Assembly: GCA_049687015.1 (NCBI GenBank)
Contig: JBAVIP010000034.1
Location: 1-32,745, forward strand
DNA from: Methylotenera_A sp049687015
GTDB taxonomy: Bacteria > Pseudomonadota > Gammaproteobacteria > Burkholderiales > Methylophilaceae
Direction of reading: 5' to 3'
DNA: 32,745 nt
Part shown: positions 7,697 to 14,283 of the stretch, one piece after another
Layout: each line of letters starts with the position of its first letter
How positions within the stretch are numbered: position 1 is the first letter of the stretch
The notes under the pieces: generated by a model
The model's database searches: none
The model's input: the letters and a program-made list of their open reading frames with translations, nothing else
What the model was told of the DNA's origin: nothing
Made by a program: the position numbers and the translations under genes

Positions 7697-8932
7697 TTAT
7701 GTATCAACTACAAGACCTAGAATATGCTTCTTAGATAAAAACTTGGCTCCTACCCCATGTGTGAGAGCACTCAGTTTATTTTGTCCATCGGCACTACATA
7801 AAAACTTCAATATACTTACTCTAAAATTTGGTGATATACGTAGCTTATAAACACAATCGCTTAATGCAACATATCCTTTGGGAACATAGCAAATTTTTTG
7901 CTCTAGATTGCGTCCAACTCTGCAAATCAAAATGTCGCCTGCTTGGGCAATGGTGGTTTTAAGTGCAGCACTCTCTGATTTTTTTATAATGAATTTTTCA
8001 GGTACATTCGGACACAATTTATCCCTGATTTTAGGAAAGTCTGTTGAATGAAAAATATTAATGTTTGAGCTTCTAACTTGAACTGAGCTTAACTGACCTC
8101 TAGTAAGTACTTCACATATTTCGCTTAAATGAAGTTTTGATGAGCCATTTTGTGATTGCTGACTTTCAATATATGAATAGTCAATCCTATGAACAGCTTT
8201 ATCAGTTGGTACTTGTATACGTTTTGATAATGATCCATCTACCTCTAAACGTTGAACCGAAACAGTTTCACTAGAATGACCATCTTTAGTCAAAATCACA
8301 ATATGCGCTTTAGCATCTGTTTTACGGAAAATTCGTCGTGGCAACTCAATTACACGTTCTATCCTATGTTGATTGATTAAGGTTTGACGCAATTTGGTAA
8401 ATCTTTCACCTGCGATAATTCCATCAGGAAGTATTAGCCCTAGACGCCCTGATTGACGCAAGAACCGTAAGTTTTGAGCAATGAATAAAACATCTGCACT
8501 TACATCATAAATTGATGGGAATACCCCGCTTAGGCCTGCATCTTCTAAAATTTCTGCAAAATCTTTTCGCCAGCGAGGTCGAATATATGGGGGATTGCAA
8601 ACTGCACCATCTGCGCTACCTAAATCCAGTCCTATTTGATTATGTAACCGACTATTAAGCACGTCGAATGTATAGTGATTGCTTGTGGTGTTTTTGAGCC
8701 GATCATTGTTTGTTTCACTAATACCATCATCTATATCTACAGTTACAAATCTAGCGGATGTCCAGATTTGTGCCGCTGCAGCTGACAAGGAGCCATCACC
8801 CGCTCCTAAATCCACAACCAGATTCGGATTTTCAAGATTCATTTCGCGTACTAGGGTGTGACCAACCAAACCATTTGTATAGTATCGACCTAGTGGATCT
8901 GAACCTGATGTCTGAGACTTATCAATCTGCAT
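7697..8932 (-). CDS. N6-adenine DNA methyltransferase with fused HsdS-like recognition domain
   Basis: A 411-residue protein. Motif I is DLGAGDG at residues 41-47 (SAM binding) and motif IV is NPPY at 113-116, the adenine-N6 class. The opening LGRYYTNGLVGHTLV matches the entry of Eco57I and HsdM-type enzymes. From about residue 270, LSEICEVLTRGQ, AGDILICRVGRNLEQK and a closing GVGAKFLSKKHILGL resemble one target-recognition domain of a type I S subunit. It is therefore a methylase with half an S subunit attached, as in type IIG enzymes but without their N-terminal nuclease. It is the first gene of the four-gene operon and may mark self DNA for the downstream components. A free-standing methylase is possible. 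No good Shine-Dalgarno is seen. Confidence 0.85.
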   Translation of the reverse strand: MQIDKSQTSGSDPLGRYYTNGLVGHTLVREMNLENPNLVVDLGAGDGSLSAAAAQIWTSARFVTVDIDDGISETNNDRLKNTTSNHYTFDVLNSRLHNQIGLDLGSADGAVCNPPYIRPRWRKDFAEILEDAGLSGVFPSIYDVSADVLFIAQNLRFLRQSGRLGLILPDGIIAGERFTKLRQTLINQHRIERVIELPRRIFRKTDAKAHIVILTKDGHSSETVSVQRLEVDGSLSKRIQVPTDKAVHRIDYSYIESQQSQNGSSKLHLSEICEVLTRGQLSSVQVRSSNINIFHSTDFPKIRDKLCPNVPEKFIIKKSESAALKTTIAQAGDILICRVGRNLEQKICYVPKGYVALSDCVYKLRISPNFRVSILKFLCSADGQNKLSALTHGVGAKFLSKKHILGLVVDT

Positions 8933-9046
8933 TTTATTATCTTGATTAACAAACGAATTTTGTAATTTTGCGTTATTTGTTTGAATACTCCTATGATTCT
9001 AATCTACAAATAGCATGATTTGATAAAAACAAACCTTATTATTTGA

Positions 9047-9145
9047 CTATTGCCTCTGAAATTCTACTGGAGAAAGCCAATTATCGTAACTATGTCCTCG
9101 TCTTAGTTTGTAAATCATATAAATATAAACAGTTGGATTCACCAT
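9047..9145 (-). pseudogene. C-terminal remnant of an IS3-family transposase
   Basis: The minus strand encodes KLRRGHSYDNWLSPVEFQRQ followed by a stop. This is the characteristic last 20-odd residues of IS3-family OrfB integrases (a RRHS-type motif, then LSPxEF). The stretch of 32 residues is closed by an in-frame stop just upstream, and no DDE catalytic core precedes it, so only the tail remains. It lies in the scar between the methylase operon and the conjugative backbone, and suggests that insertion-sequence activity helped to bring in the cargo. Confidence 0.65.
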
Positions 9146-9243
9146 TCAAATGCCTTGTTCTATGAATCTTGGTTTCGTCTAGTCAGTGGGCGCGTTACAA
9201 GCACACACTTCAATCGACTTTCGCGGCATAAACGGTGTTTCTA

Positions 9244-9360
9244 TCATCCATGGTTTGCAACCTTGCCATTTATTCCACGTTCAATTGACCGCTGAATAGC
9301 CTCGCCCTTCATTTCGCCGAACGCGGCAGTTGAGTGTTGAAGTACAAGTGCTTCGTTCAT
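9244..9360 (-). pseudogene. Short open frame of 38 residues, possible truncated gene
   Basis: It starts MNEALVLQHSTAAFGEMKGE and ends soon after GINGKVANHG. The composition is protein-like and differs from random A+T-rich translation, so this may be the 5' end of a backbone gene cut by the insertion that left the IS3 tail. I do not recognise it, and it could be non-coding. Confidence 0.25.
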
Positions 9361-9385
9361 TTATTCATATTGATGGAGCATAAAA

Positions 9386-10072
9386 ATGACGATTAGTAAC
9401 CCAATTTACGATTTAATCTTAGGCAACAATCTAGAAATCATGGCAAGCTTGCCAGACAATTATGTGGACTTTATCTTAACTGACCCACCCTATTTAGTGA
9501 ATTATATTGACCGCACGCAACGCAGCATTGCAAACGATATTAATGCCGATTGGCTCATGCCAACATTTAGTGAACTGTATCGAGTATTAAAGCCTAACAG
9601 TATGATGGTTTCATTCTATGGCTGGACTAAAGTTGATTTGTTTTTTGCGGCATGGAAAACGGCTGGCTTTCGCGTAGTAGGCCATATCGTCTATCCTAAA
9701 CGTTATGCATCTAGTGCTGGTTTTTTAGCGTATCAACATGAAAGTGCATTTTTACTGGCGAAAGGTCAGCCTGAGAAGCCAAGCAAGCCATTAAGCGATG
9801 TCGGCAATTGGCAGTATTCGGGCAACAAGCTCCACCCGACACAAAAGCCTTTATCGGCGCTCACGCCACTGATTCGAAGCTTTACGCCTGAAAATGGCAT
9901 AGTGTTAGACCCTTTTGCAGGTTCAGGTTCTACCTGCGAAGCCGCACGACTTTGTGGTCGCCAATATATTGGTATTGAAATTGATCAACAGTATTTTGAG
10001 TTAGCCAAAGCACGACTGGATGGTCTCTTTACTAATAGTATCCACAATAAATTAGCAATCAACGCTTATTAG
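9386..10072 (+). CDS. DNA methyltransferase (beta-class, adenine-N6 or cytosine-N4)
   Basis: A 228-residue solitary methyltransferase. The catalytic TDPPY lies at residues 32-36 and the SAM-binding motif LDPFAGSGSTCEAARL near 172-187, that is motif IV before motif I, the beta (CcrM-like) order. GNKLHPTQKPL sits between them, as usual in this family. It transfers a methyl group from SAM to a base in duplex DNA. No restriction enzyme is nearby. On conjugative elements such enzymes probably protect incoming DNA from host restriction. A GGAG lies 6 bases before ATG. It is plus-strand, opposite to the transfer genes, and forms a short operon with the next small gene. Confidence 0.9.
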   Translation: MTISNPIYDLILGNNLEIMASLPDNYVDFILTDPPYLVNYIDRTQRSIANDINADWLMPTFSELYRVLKPNSMMVSFYGWTKVDLFFAAWKTAGFRVVGHIVYPKRYASSAGFLAYQHESAFLLAKGQPEKPSKPLSDVGNWQYSGNKLHPTQKPLSALTPLIRSFTPENGIVLDPFAGSGSTCEAARLCGRQYIGIEIDQQYFELAKARLDGLFTNSIHNKLAINAY

Positions 10073-10125
10073 CGCTCAACAGCTCACCAATGGGCTGATT
10101 TTTATATGGCGAAAGAGGATTTTAG

Positions 10126-10338
10126 ATGACAATTACTAACGATACAATCATAGAATTATTAACGAAAGCCAATGCTGATGCGCAATCAGTCGTAGTAAAT
10201 TTGCGTGAAGTTTATGGCCAGTCAGCACCATTACTCAACTTGCTCATAGCGCAAGAATTAGAAGCAGCCGTGCATCTAAAACAGCACATCCATTCAATTT
10301 TAGAGGGCGTTAAATTAGAAAATGTCTTAAATCAATAG
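10126..10338 (+). CDS. Small protein of unknown function downstream of the methyltransferase
   Basis: Seventy residues, predicted largely helical (NDTIIELLTKANADAQ..., LLNLLIAQELEAAVHLKQHI), soluble and acidic, with no motif I recognise. A GAGG ribosome binding site precedes the ATG by 7-8 bases, and a strong terminator follows 12 bases after the stop. Both argue that it is a real gene cotranscribed with the methyltransferase. Confidence 0.65.
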   Translation: MTITNDTIIELLTKANADAQSVVVNLREVYGQSAPLLNLLIAQELEAAVHLKQHIHSILEGVKLENVLNQ

Positions 10339-10350
10339 GCTTGATGTTAC

Positions 10351-10377
10351 AGCCCCACTTTGCCGTGGGGCTTTTTT
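10351..10377 (+). terminator. Rho-independent terminator
   Basis: AGCCCCAC pairs perfectly with GTGGGGCT around a six-base loop TTTGCC, followed by six T. It closes the plus-strand methyltransferase operon and faces the convergent end of traX. Confidence 0.95.
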
Positions 10378-10421
10378 GTTGATTAAAACCTAGTGCGTAT
10401 GTGCAAAAAATTGCGTTTTAA

Positions 10422-11162
10422 TCACAAAACATAATAACAGCGTTGAATACTGATCAGTATCGCCAAATGCAGTGGGTAATATGCATAAAACACCCACTTT
10501 AATCTTGGTAATTTGAAGTTGATTTTTGAGATTAGCAAAATAATTGGGATAACTGCAATCGCCCAGGCGTTGCCATTGATTAAACCCAAACCCGCCGTGC
10601 CTAGTACCCAAATCAATAATGCCCAGACTTTTTGCATTTTACAGTACGTCCAAGCCGCTAGCACATAGCCCACCGCAATAATTTGGCCTTCTACAAATAG
10701 GCTACCAAGGATAAACAAAGCAAGCGCTAACGCGCGATTGATGATGATTGAGTCCGCGCTGTGACTGTGCCTACTTTTATCGATTAAACATATGATCCAA
10801 GTCGATAGGCCTAAAGTGAACATAATATTCAGTGCGCCTAAGCCCGCATGATGGAATGCAGCCTTGTAAAAAGGTGTGGCGGCCAAACCTATGATGAATG
10901 TGTGCGTCACAACACGGCGATAAACATGGTTTTTATATGCGTCGGGCTTAGCTAGATTGTAAGCCAGCACAAATCCAAACAATGGCATTGCCAGTCTACC
11001 CAAGTTATACATCCAAGCAAATTTTGTTTGGAATAGGATTTTGTTGGTATGGTCTAAGGTCATGGCAAGTAATGCCAGCCATTTTATGGTTTCAATTGCC
11101 CCGCTTGATAGGCTTAGCGATGGTAAGTTGAATGGACGTTTTTCTGCTAAGTTGTGTGCCAT
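10422..11162 (-). CDS. traX: TraX family membrane protein
   Basis: A 246-residue integral membrane protein with about eight hydrophobic segments. The pattern KWLALLAMTLDHTNKILF near residue 27 and YNLGRLAMPLFGFVLAYNLA is the TraX signature. TraX N-acetylates pilin in F-type systems and is a common accessory gene in IncP-like and related backbones. It is the last gene of the long minus-strand transfer operon. Its ATG overlaps the relaxase stop by one base (TAATG). Acetylation of the VirB2 pilin encoded in the same element is plausible but not shown. Confidence 0.9.
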   Translation of the reverse strand: MAHNLAEKRPFNLPSLSLSSGAIETIKWLALLAMTLDHTNKILFQTKFAWMYNLGRLAMPLFGFVLAYNLAKPDAYKNHVYRRVVTHTFIIGLAATPFYKAAFHHAGLGALNIMFTLGLSTWIICLIDKSRHSHSADSIIINRALALALFILGSLFVEGQIIAVGYVLAAWTYCKMQKVWALLIWVLGTAGLGLINGNAWAIAVIPIILLISKINFKLPRLKWVFYAYYPLHLAILISIQRCYYVL

Positions 11163-12187
11163 TATTTTACACGCGGCAAGGGCAATATATCACCCTCAAC
11201 GCTTTTATCAGCTTTAAGCGCACGCTGCGCGTTTTTATTGAGATTTGGCTTATTGATATGCCGTATCGGCTGCTCAGCCATAAACGCAATCACGTCTTTG
11301 GCTAATACACGATCACTTTTAGTTTGCGAGCTGGCCAATGCGCTGGCGATATTCGCCCATGCTTGAGTTTGTTGTGCATGATTGCTTAATAATTTTTTTG
11401 CCTTGCCTAGTTTTAGCACGGGGGGCTTGAGAGGTGCAGTGTGTTGTGTTGCTGTAGCACTTCTAGCCAATTGGTGTAGTTGATATTGCTGTTTTGGTTG
11501 TTTCACCACGCCACGCGTTTTACGTGGAGTGGCATTAGCATCTATGCCTAGCTTACGCAGGTTCTCTGCGAAGCCTTCACGCCAGCGTTGCAAGTCATTT
11601 TTGCGTGGATTCAACCGTTTGTCTTTTTTGCGTATGGGCGACATGTTAATCACCACATGCACATGTGGATTATCCGCATCTGTGTGTAGTGCAAACAGGT
11701 ATTCATGCTTGCCACCAAACTCTTCTGTTAAATAGGCACGTACCGCTTCTTTCACTCCCTCTGATGGCGTGCCTTTTTTCATAGAAAACATGACATTAAT
11801 GGTTTCGCGCCGATGGCTTATTTCTGGAATTTCTGCCGCCCAATCATGTTTAATATCGTTCACATCAGCTCGGCCATTTAATAACCGACCTTCGTGGTCT
11901 TCAAGCTGTATTTTGCCATTACGTGAAATATAGTCTAAATGATGACGAATGGTGATCATGCCCTTCCCTGCATTTTTCTTGCTAGTGATTTTTACCATAA
12001 CTTCAGGTGACCGTTGTGTGGTACGAGCGATTTGAACGCGAATCTGGCTAGATTTATTAGGTAAGTTCATGGCTGTCCAGGACAGCGACTTTACGACCCG
12101 TTGTTGATGTTTTCTGATGGGCGGATAAAATAGCTTATCGCCCCAGTTAAGCAAAAAACCATCAATAAATACTTTAGGTTTGGACAT
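11162..12187 (-). CDS. MOBP-type relaxase
   Basis: A 341-residue conjugative relaxase. Candidate nicking tyrosine Y86 lies in HHLDYISRNGK (motif I). The metal-binding HUH-type motif is HTDADNPHVHVV, with H168, H175 and H177. It should cut one strand at oriT and stay covalently bound to the 5' end, which VirD4 feeds to the T4SS. There is no helicase or primase domain, and the basic C-terminus (residues 210-341) is probably DNA-binding. Its partner MobC is encoded 18 bases upstream. The TRSPEVMVK...LDYISRNG arrangement fits VirD2/TraI-like relaxases of betaproteobacterial broad-host-range plasmids. Confidence 0.93.
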   Translation of the reverse strand: MSKPKVFIDGFLLNWGDKLFYPPIRKHQQRVVKSLSWTAMNLPNKSSQIRVQIARTTQRSPEVMVKITSKKNAGKGMITIRHHLDYISRNGKIQLEDHEGRLLNGRADVNDIKHDWAAEIPEISHRRETINVMFSMKKGTPSEGVKEAVRAYLTEEFGGKHEYLFALHTDADNPHVHVVINMSPIRKKDKRLNPRKNDLQRWREGFAENLRKLGIDANATPRKTRGVVKQPKQQYQLHQLARSATATQHTAPLKPPVLKLGKAKKLLSNHAQQTQAWANIASALASSQTKSDRVLAKDVIAFMAEQPIRHINKPNLNKNAQRALKADKSVEGDILPLPRVK

Positions 12188-12205
12188 GCTGTTAGTTGCC
12201 CATGC

Positions 12206-12763
12206 TTACCAACGGCCGATATTGTGGCTAGCAATGGTTCTTAACGCTTGCTTTTCTGCATCAATATTTTGCATCAATAGCTGCAACACTGGCATCAGAT
12301 CAACCTGAGATGGATGCAACTCGTGACTATTGAGTGCGCGTGCTATTTGGTTTAAGTTATGGCCGATCATCCGCACTTGATATAGGCGTTCATCCAATTT
12401 ATCCAATTCCAGCACCGTCAATGGCGTGTGTCGAATAAATTGATAACGCAGCAAAGTCAGCAGCCATTTTGCAGGGCTAAACCCCGTCTGCTGCGCATGT
12501 TCGACAAGCTTGTCGTATTCTTGCGTGGTCAAGCGAATTTCAACACGGTGTCTAGCCTGATATTTTTTGGCTTGGTTGTTTTTAGATTGAGGAATGACCC
12601 CTTGTGGAATGTTTAATGCGTGTTCTAAATCTGTACCACTAGTTAAAAGCTTGCTGACAAGCTGACGTAAAGCTTCGCTGGAACTCACGCCACATTGCAA
12701 GCAGTATTGCTCCCAGTCCTGCTTTAATGCTGTTCTAAACGTGATGCGGCCAGCTAAAGGCAT
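12206..12763 (-). CDS. mobC: MobC-like relaxosome accessory protein
   Basis: A 185-residue protein. The C-terminal half carries the MobC signature RMIGHNLNQIARALN (near residue 133). The middle HRVEIRLTTQEYDKLVEHAQQTGFSPAKWLL is a ribbon-helix-helix-like DNA-binding segment. Such proteins bind oriT and help the relaxase to melt and nick it. The start ATG overlaps the stop of the LPD7 gene (TAATG), and the relaxase follows, forming a mobilisation unit. Confidence 0.88.
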   Translation of the reverse strand: MPLAGRITFRTALKQDWEQYCLQCGVSSSEALRQLVSKLLTSGTDLEHALNIPQGVIPQSKNNQAKKYQARHRVEIRLTTQEYDKLVEHAQQTGFSPAKWLLTLLRYQFIRHTPLTVLELDKLDERLYQVRMIGHNLNQIARALNSHELHPSQVDLMPVLQLLMQNIDAEKQALRTIASHNIGRW

Positions 12764-13536
12764 TATCTGCCGCGCGAAATTTGTGGCTGTGTGTGGTGTT
12801 TGCCTGCCTGCGGTTTATCAATTTCGACAGCTTGATTCCTTAACGATGGCGCTTTAGCGTCATACACTTTGGGCTTCGGTATTTCAACGCCCATGGCTTG
12901 TAGCTTTCTGACGGTGACCGCGACGCGTTGCTTCATTGCTTGAATGGTTTTTGGGTCTGCGCCTTTGGCTTTAGCAGTGGCAATAATGGCGACTTCTGCC
13001 GCTGTCGGCGCGTTATTGGTCAATTCAATTTTATTCTGTGTCTTAGTTTGCGCATTTTCTAATAAAGCAACATCTTGCTGGGTAGGCGTGTATCCCGTCA
13101 CTTGTAAGCCTTGTATGCTGGCGGCCAACCAAGTTTCACGCTTAAATTCTGCTGTGCCACTTACCTTGATTGTTGACCAGTGTTTACTTTTAGCCAGCTC
13201 AACCATTGCGCGTATATCATCGGCATCAGAGGACTTAGCCCTTATCGACTGGCCTTTGTCTTCAAACACCATGCCTATGCTTGGGTTTTTTGAATAATAT
13301 ACATGGTCTTTAATGGCATAACGTTTGGTCAATGCAGCGGGAATTTCATGGTCTAATAATGGATGCAATTTAGCCTGTTGATTAAGGACACGCGCATCCA
13401 TGGCAACGATGTTGCTAGGCTTTAATTTGCTAGCATTCAAATGCTCAGCTTGTTTCGAGGCAGCAGCTGCGGGTAATTTAATCGAGCTTTTTTGTAGTTT
13501 CTTTATGGTTGTTTTATCGGGTTTTGGCAAAGCCAT
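12763..13536 (-). CDS. LPD7-domain mobilisation-associated protein
   Basis: A 257-residue soluble protein. Residues around 70-155 (KRYAIKDHVYYSK, MVFEDKGQSIRAKS, AMVELAKSKHWSTIKVSG, WLAASIQGLQVTGYTPT) match the LPD7 domain usually found as the tail of large relaxases. Here it is a separate gene just upstream of mobC and the relaxase. I chose ATG at 13536 rather than 13572 because AAGGA lies seven bases before it. The function is unknown; aid to relaxase or DNA handling is inferred. A 9-bp inverted repeat lies just upstream. Confidence 0.8.
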   Translation of the reverse strand: MALPKPDKTTIKKLQKSSIKLPAAAASKQAEHLNASKLKPSNIVAMDARVLNQQAKLHPLLDHEIPAALTKRYAIKDHVYYSKNPSIGMVFEDKGQSIRAKSSDADDIRAMVELAKSKHWSTIKVSGTAEFKRETWLAASIQGLQVTGYTPTQQDVALLENAQTKTQNKIELTNNAPTAAEVAIIATAKAKGADPKTIQAMKQRVAVTVRKLQAMGVEIPKPKVYDAKAPSLRNQAVEIDKPQAGKHHTQPQISRGR

Positions 13537-13563
13537 AATAGCGTCCTTTTTATTGCATGAGCG

Positions 13564-13595
13564 GCTGGCCATGTTTGGTCATCAGTATGGCCAGC
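13564..13595. repeat. Perfect 9-bp inverted repeat between KfrB-like and LPD7 genes
   Basis: GCTGGCCAT (13564-13572) and ATGGCCAGC (13587-13595) flank a 14-base loop. There is no T run on either strand, so it is not an ordinary terminator. Its place next to the relaxase, mobC and LPD7 block makes it a candidate oriT hairpin or regulator site. Confidence 0.5.
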
Positions 13596-13621
13596 TTGAT
13601 ATATCATCATAAAAACCATTA

Positions 13622-14170
13622 TCAACGCTTAGCCGACGGCTTAGGCTCTGGCTTGTTTTCGACCGTTTTAGCGTCTTTTGCGGCCGCTTTCTCTGCCTTA
13701 ATGTTTTGGCGTATATCTTGATTACGCGCCCATGAACGCTCTGCTAAAGCATCCAGCGATTTTTCCATATCGGGCATGCCCAATTCTTTGGCGGATTTTT
13801 TAAGTCCAGCCACCACGCGTTCCAAATCATCTTTAGCACGACTAAACGGAAATACTGTCGCAGTGTCGGTGGGTTTACTTTGTTTATCTTGATAGTAAAT
13901 CGCGACGTCAGGGCGGCGCAGCTTTTCTACCGTCTGTTTGAATTCATCGCTGACATAATTCAGTTTAGATTTATCATGCGCAATCACTGAGTTTTTACCG
14001 ATTTCTTGCAAAACATGATGGTCGATAATCGTAATATCGCCCTTATATACACCGCCTGCTTTTGGCGGATAGACTTGCGTGCCTTGTCCATAGACTAAAG
14101 CGGCATTCATTTTGACGCTCTCATTAATCGTGTTGTTACTTTTTGTAGTTGTTGCTGCATCTGTCGTCAT
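13622..14170 (-). CDS. KfrB-domain protein
   Basis: A 182-residue protein. The segment GGVYKGDITIIDHHVLQEIGKNSVIAHDKSKL (about 39-70) matches the KfrB domain of IncP-type plasmids, where KfrA, KfrB and KfrC take part in plasmid maintenance and localisation. The C-terminus is rich in Lys, Ala and Glu and probably extended. CAGGAG precedes the ATG. It stands alone between virD4 and the mobilisation genes. No KfrA or KfrC gene is visible in the window. Confidence 0.75.
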   Translation of the reverse strand: MTTDAATTTKSNNTINESVKMNAALVYGQGTQVYPPKAGGVYKGDITIIDHHVLQEIGKNSVIAHDKSKLNYVSDEFKQTVEKLRRPDVAIYYQDKQSKPTDTATVFPFSRAKDDLERVVAGLKKSAKELGMPDMEKSLDALAERSWARNQDIRQNIKAEKAAAKDAKTVENKPEPKPSAKR

Positions 14171-14196
14171 TTAATTTCTCCTGTTTCGCAAATAAT

Positions 14197-14234
14197 GTGT
14201 TGATTGATATTGATGCTTTGACGACCATCAACAC
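14197..14234. repeat. Perfect 8-bp inverted repeat between virD4 and the KfrB-like gene
   Basis: GTGTTGAT (14197-14204) and ATCAACAC (14227-14234) enclose 22 bases that also contain TGATATTGATG. It lies in the only sizeable gap (113 bases) of this part of the operon. A second candidate for oriT or an operator. Confidence 0.45.
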
Positions 14235-14283
14235 TCAGGTCTTCAATTCTTGGTTGTGCATATTTCTAACACTCGCTGTTTTA

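Larger units (their letters stand above)
8933..9385. other. Scar region between cargo operon and mobile backbone
   Basis: Contains the start region of the methylase operon, the IS3 transposase tail, and short broken open stretches. There is no intact gene. The left part is A+T-rich like the cargo, and the part right of about 9180 has the base composition of the backbone. Confidence 0.5.

Noticed and set aside
1..9385. A single large integron or prophage on the left side
   Set aside because: There are no phage structural genes, no attC sites and no integron integrase. The lysozyme-like gene goes with a T1SS transporter rather than with a holin.
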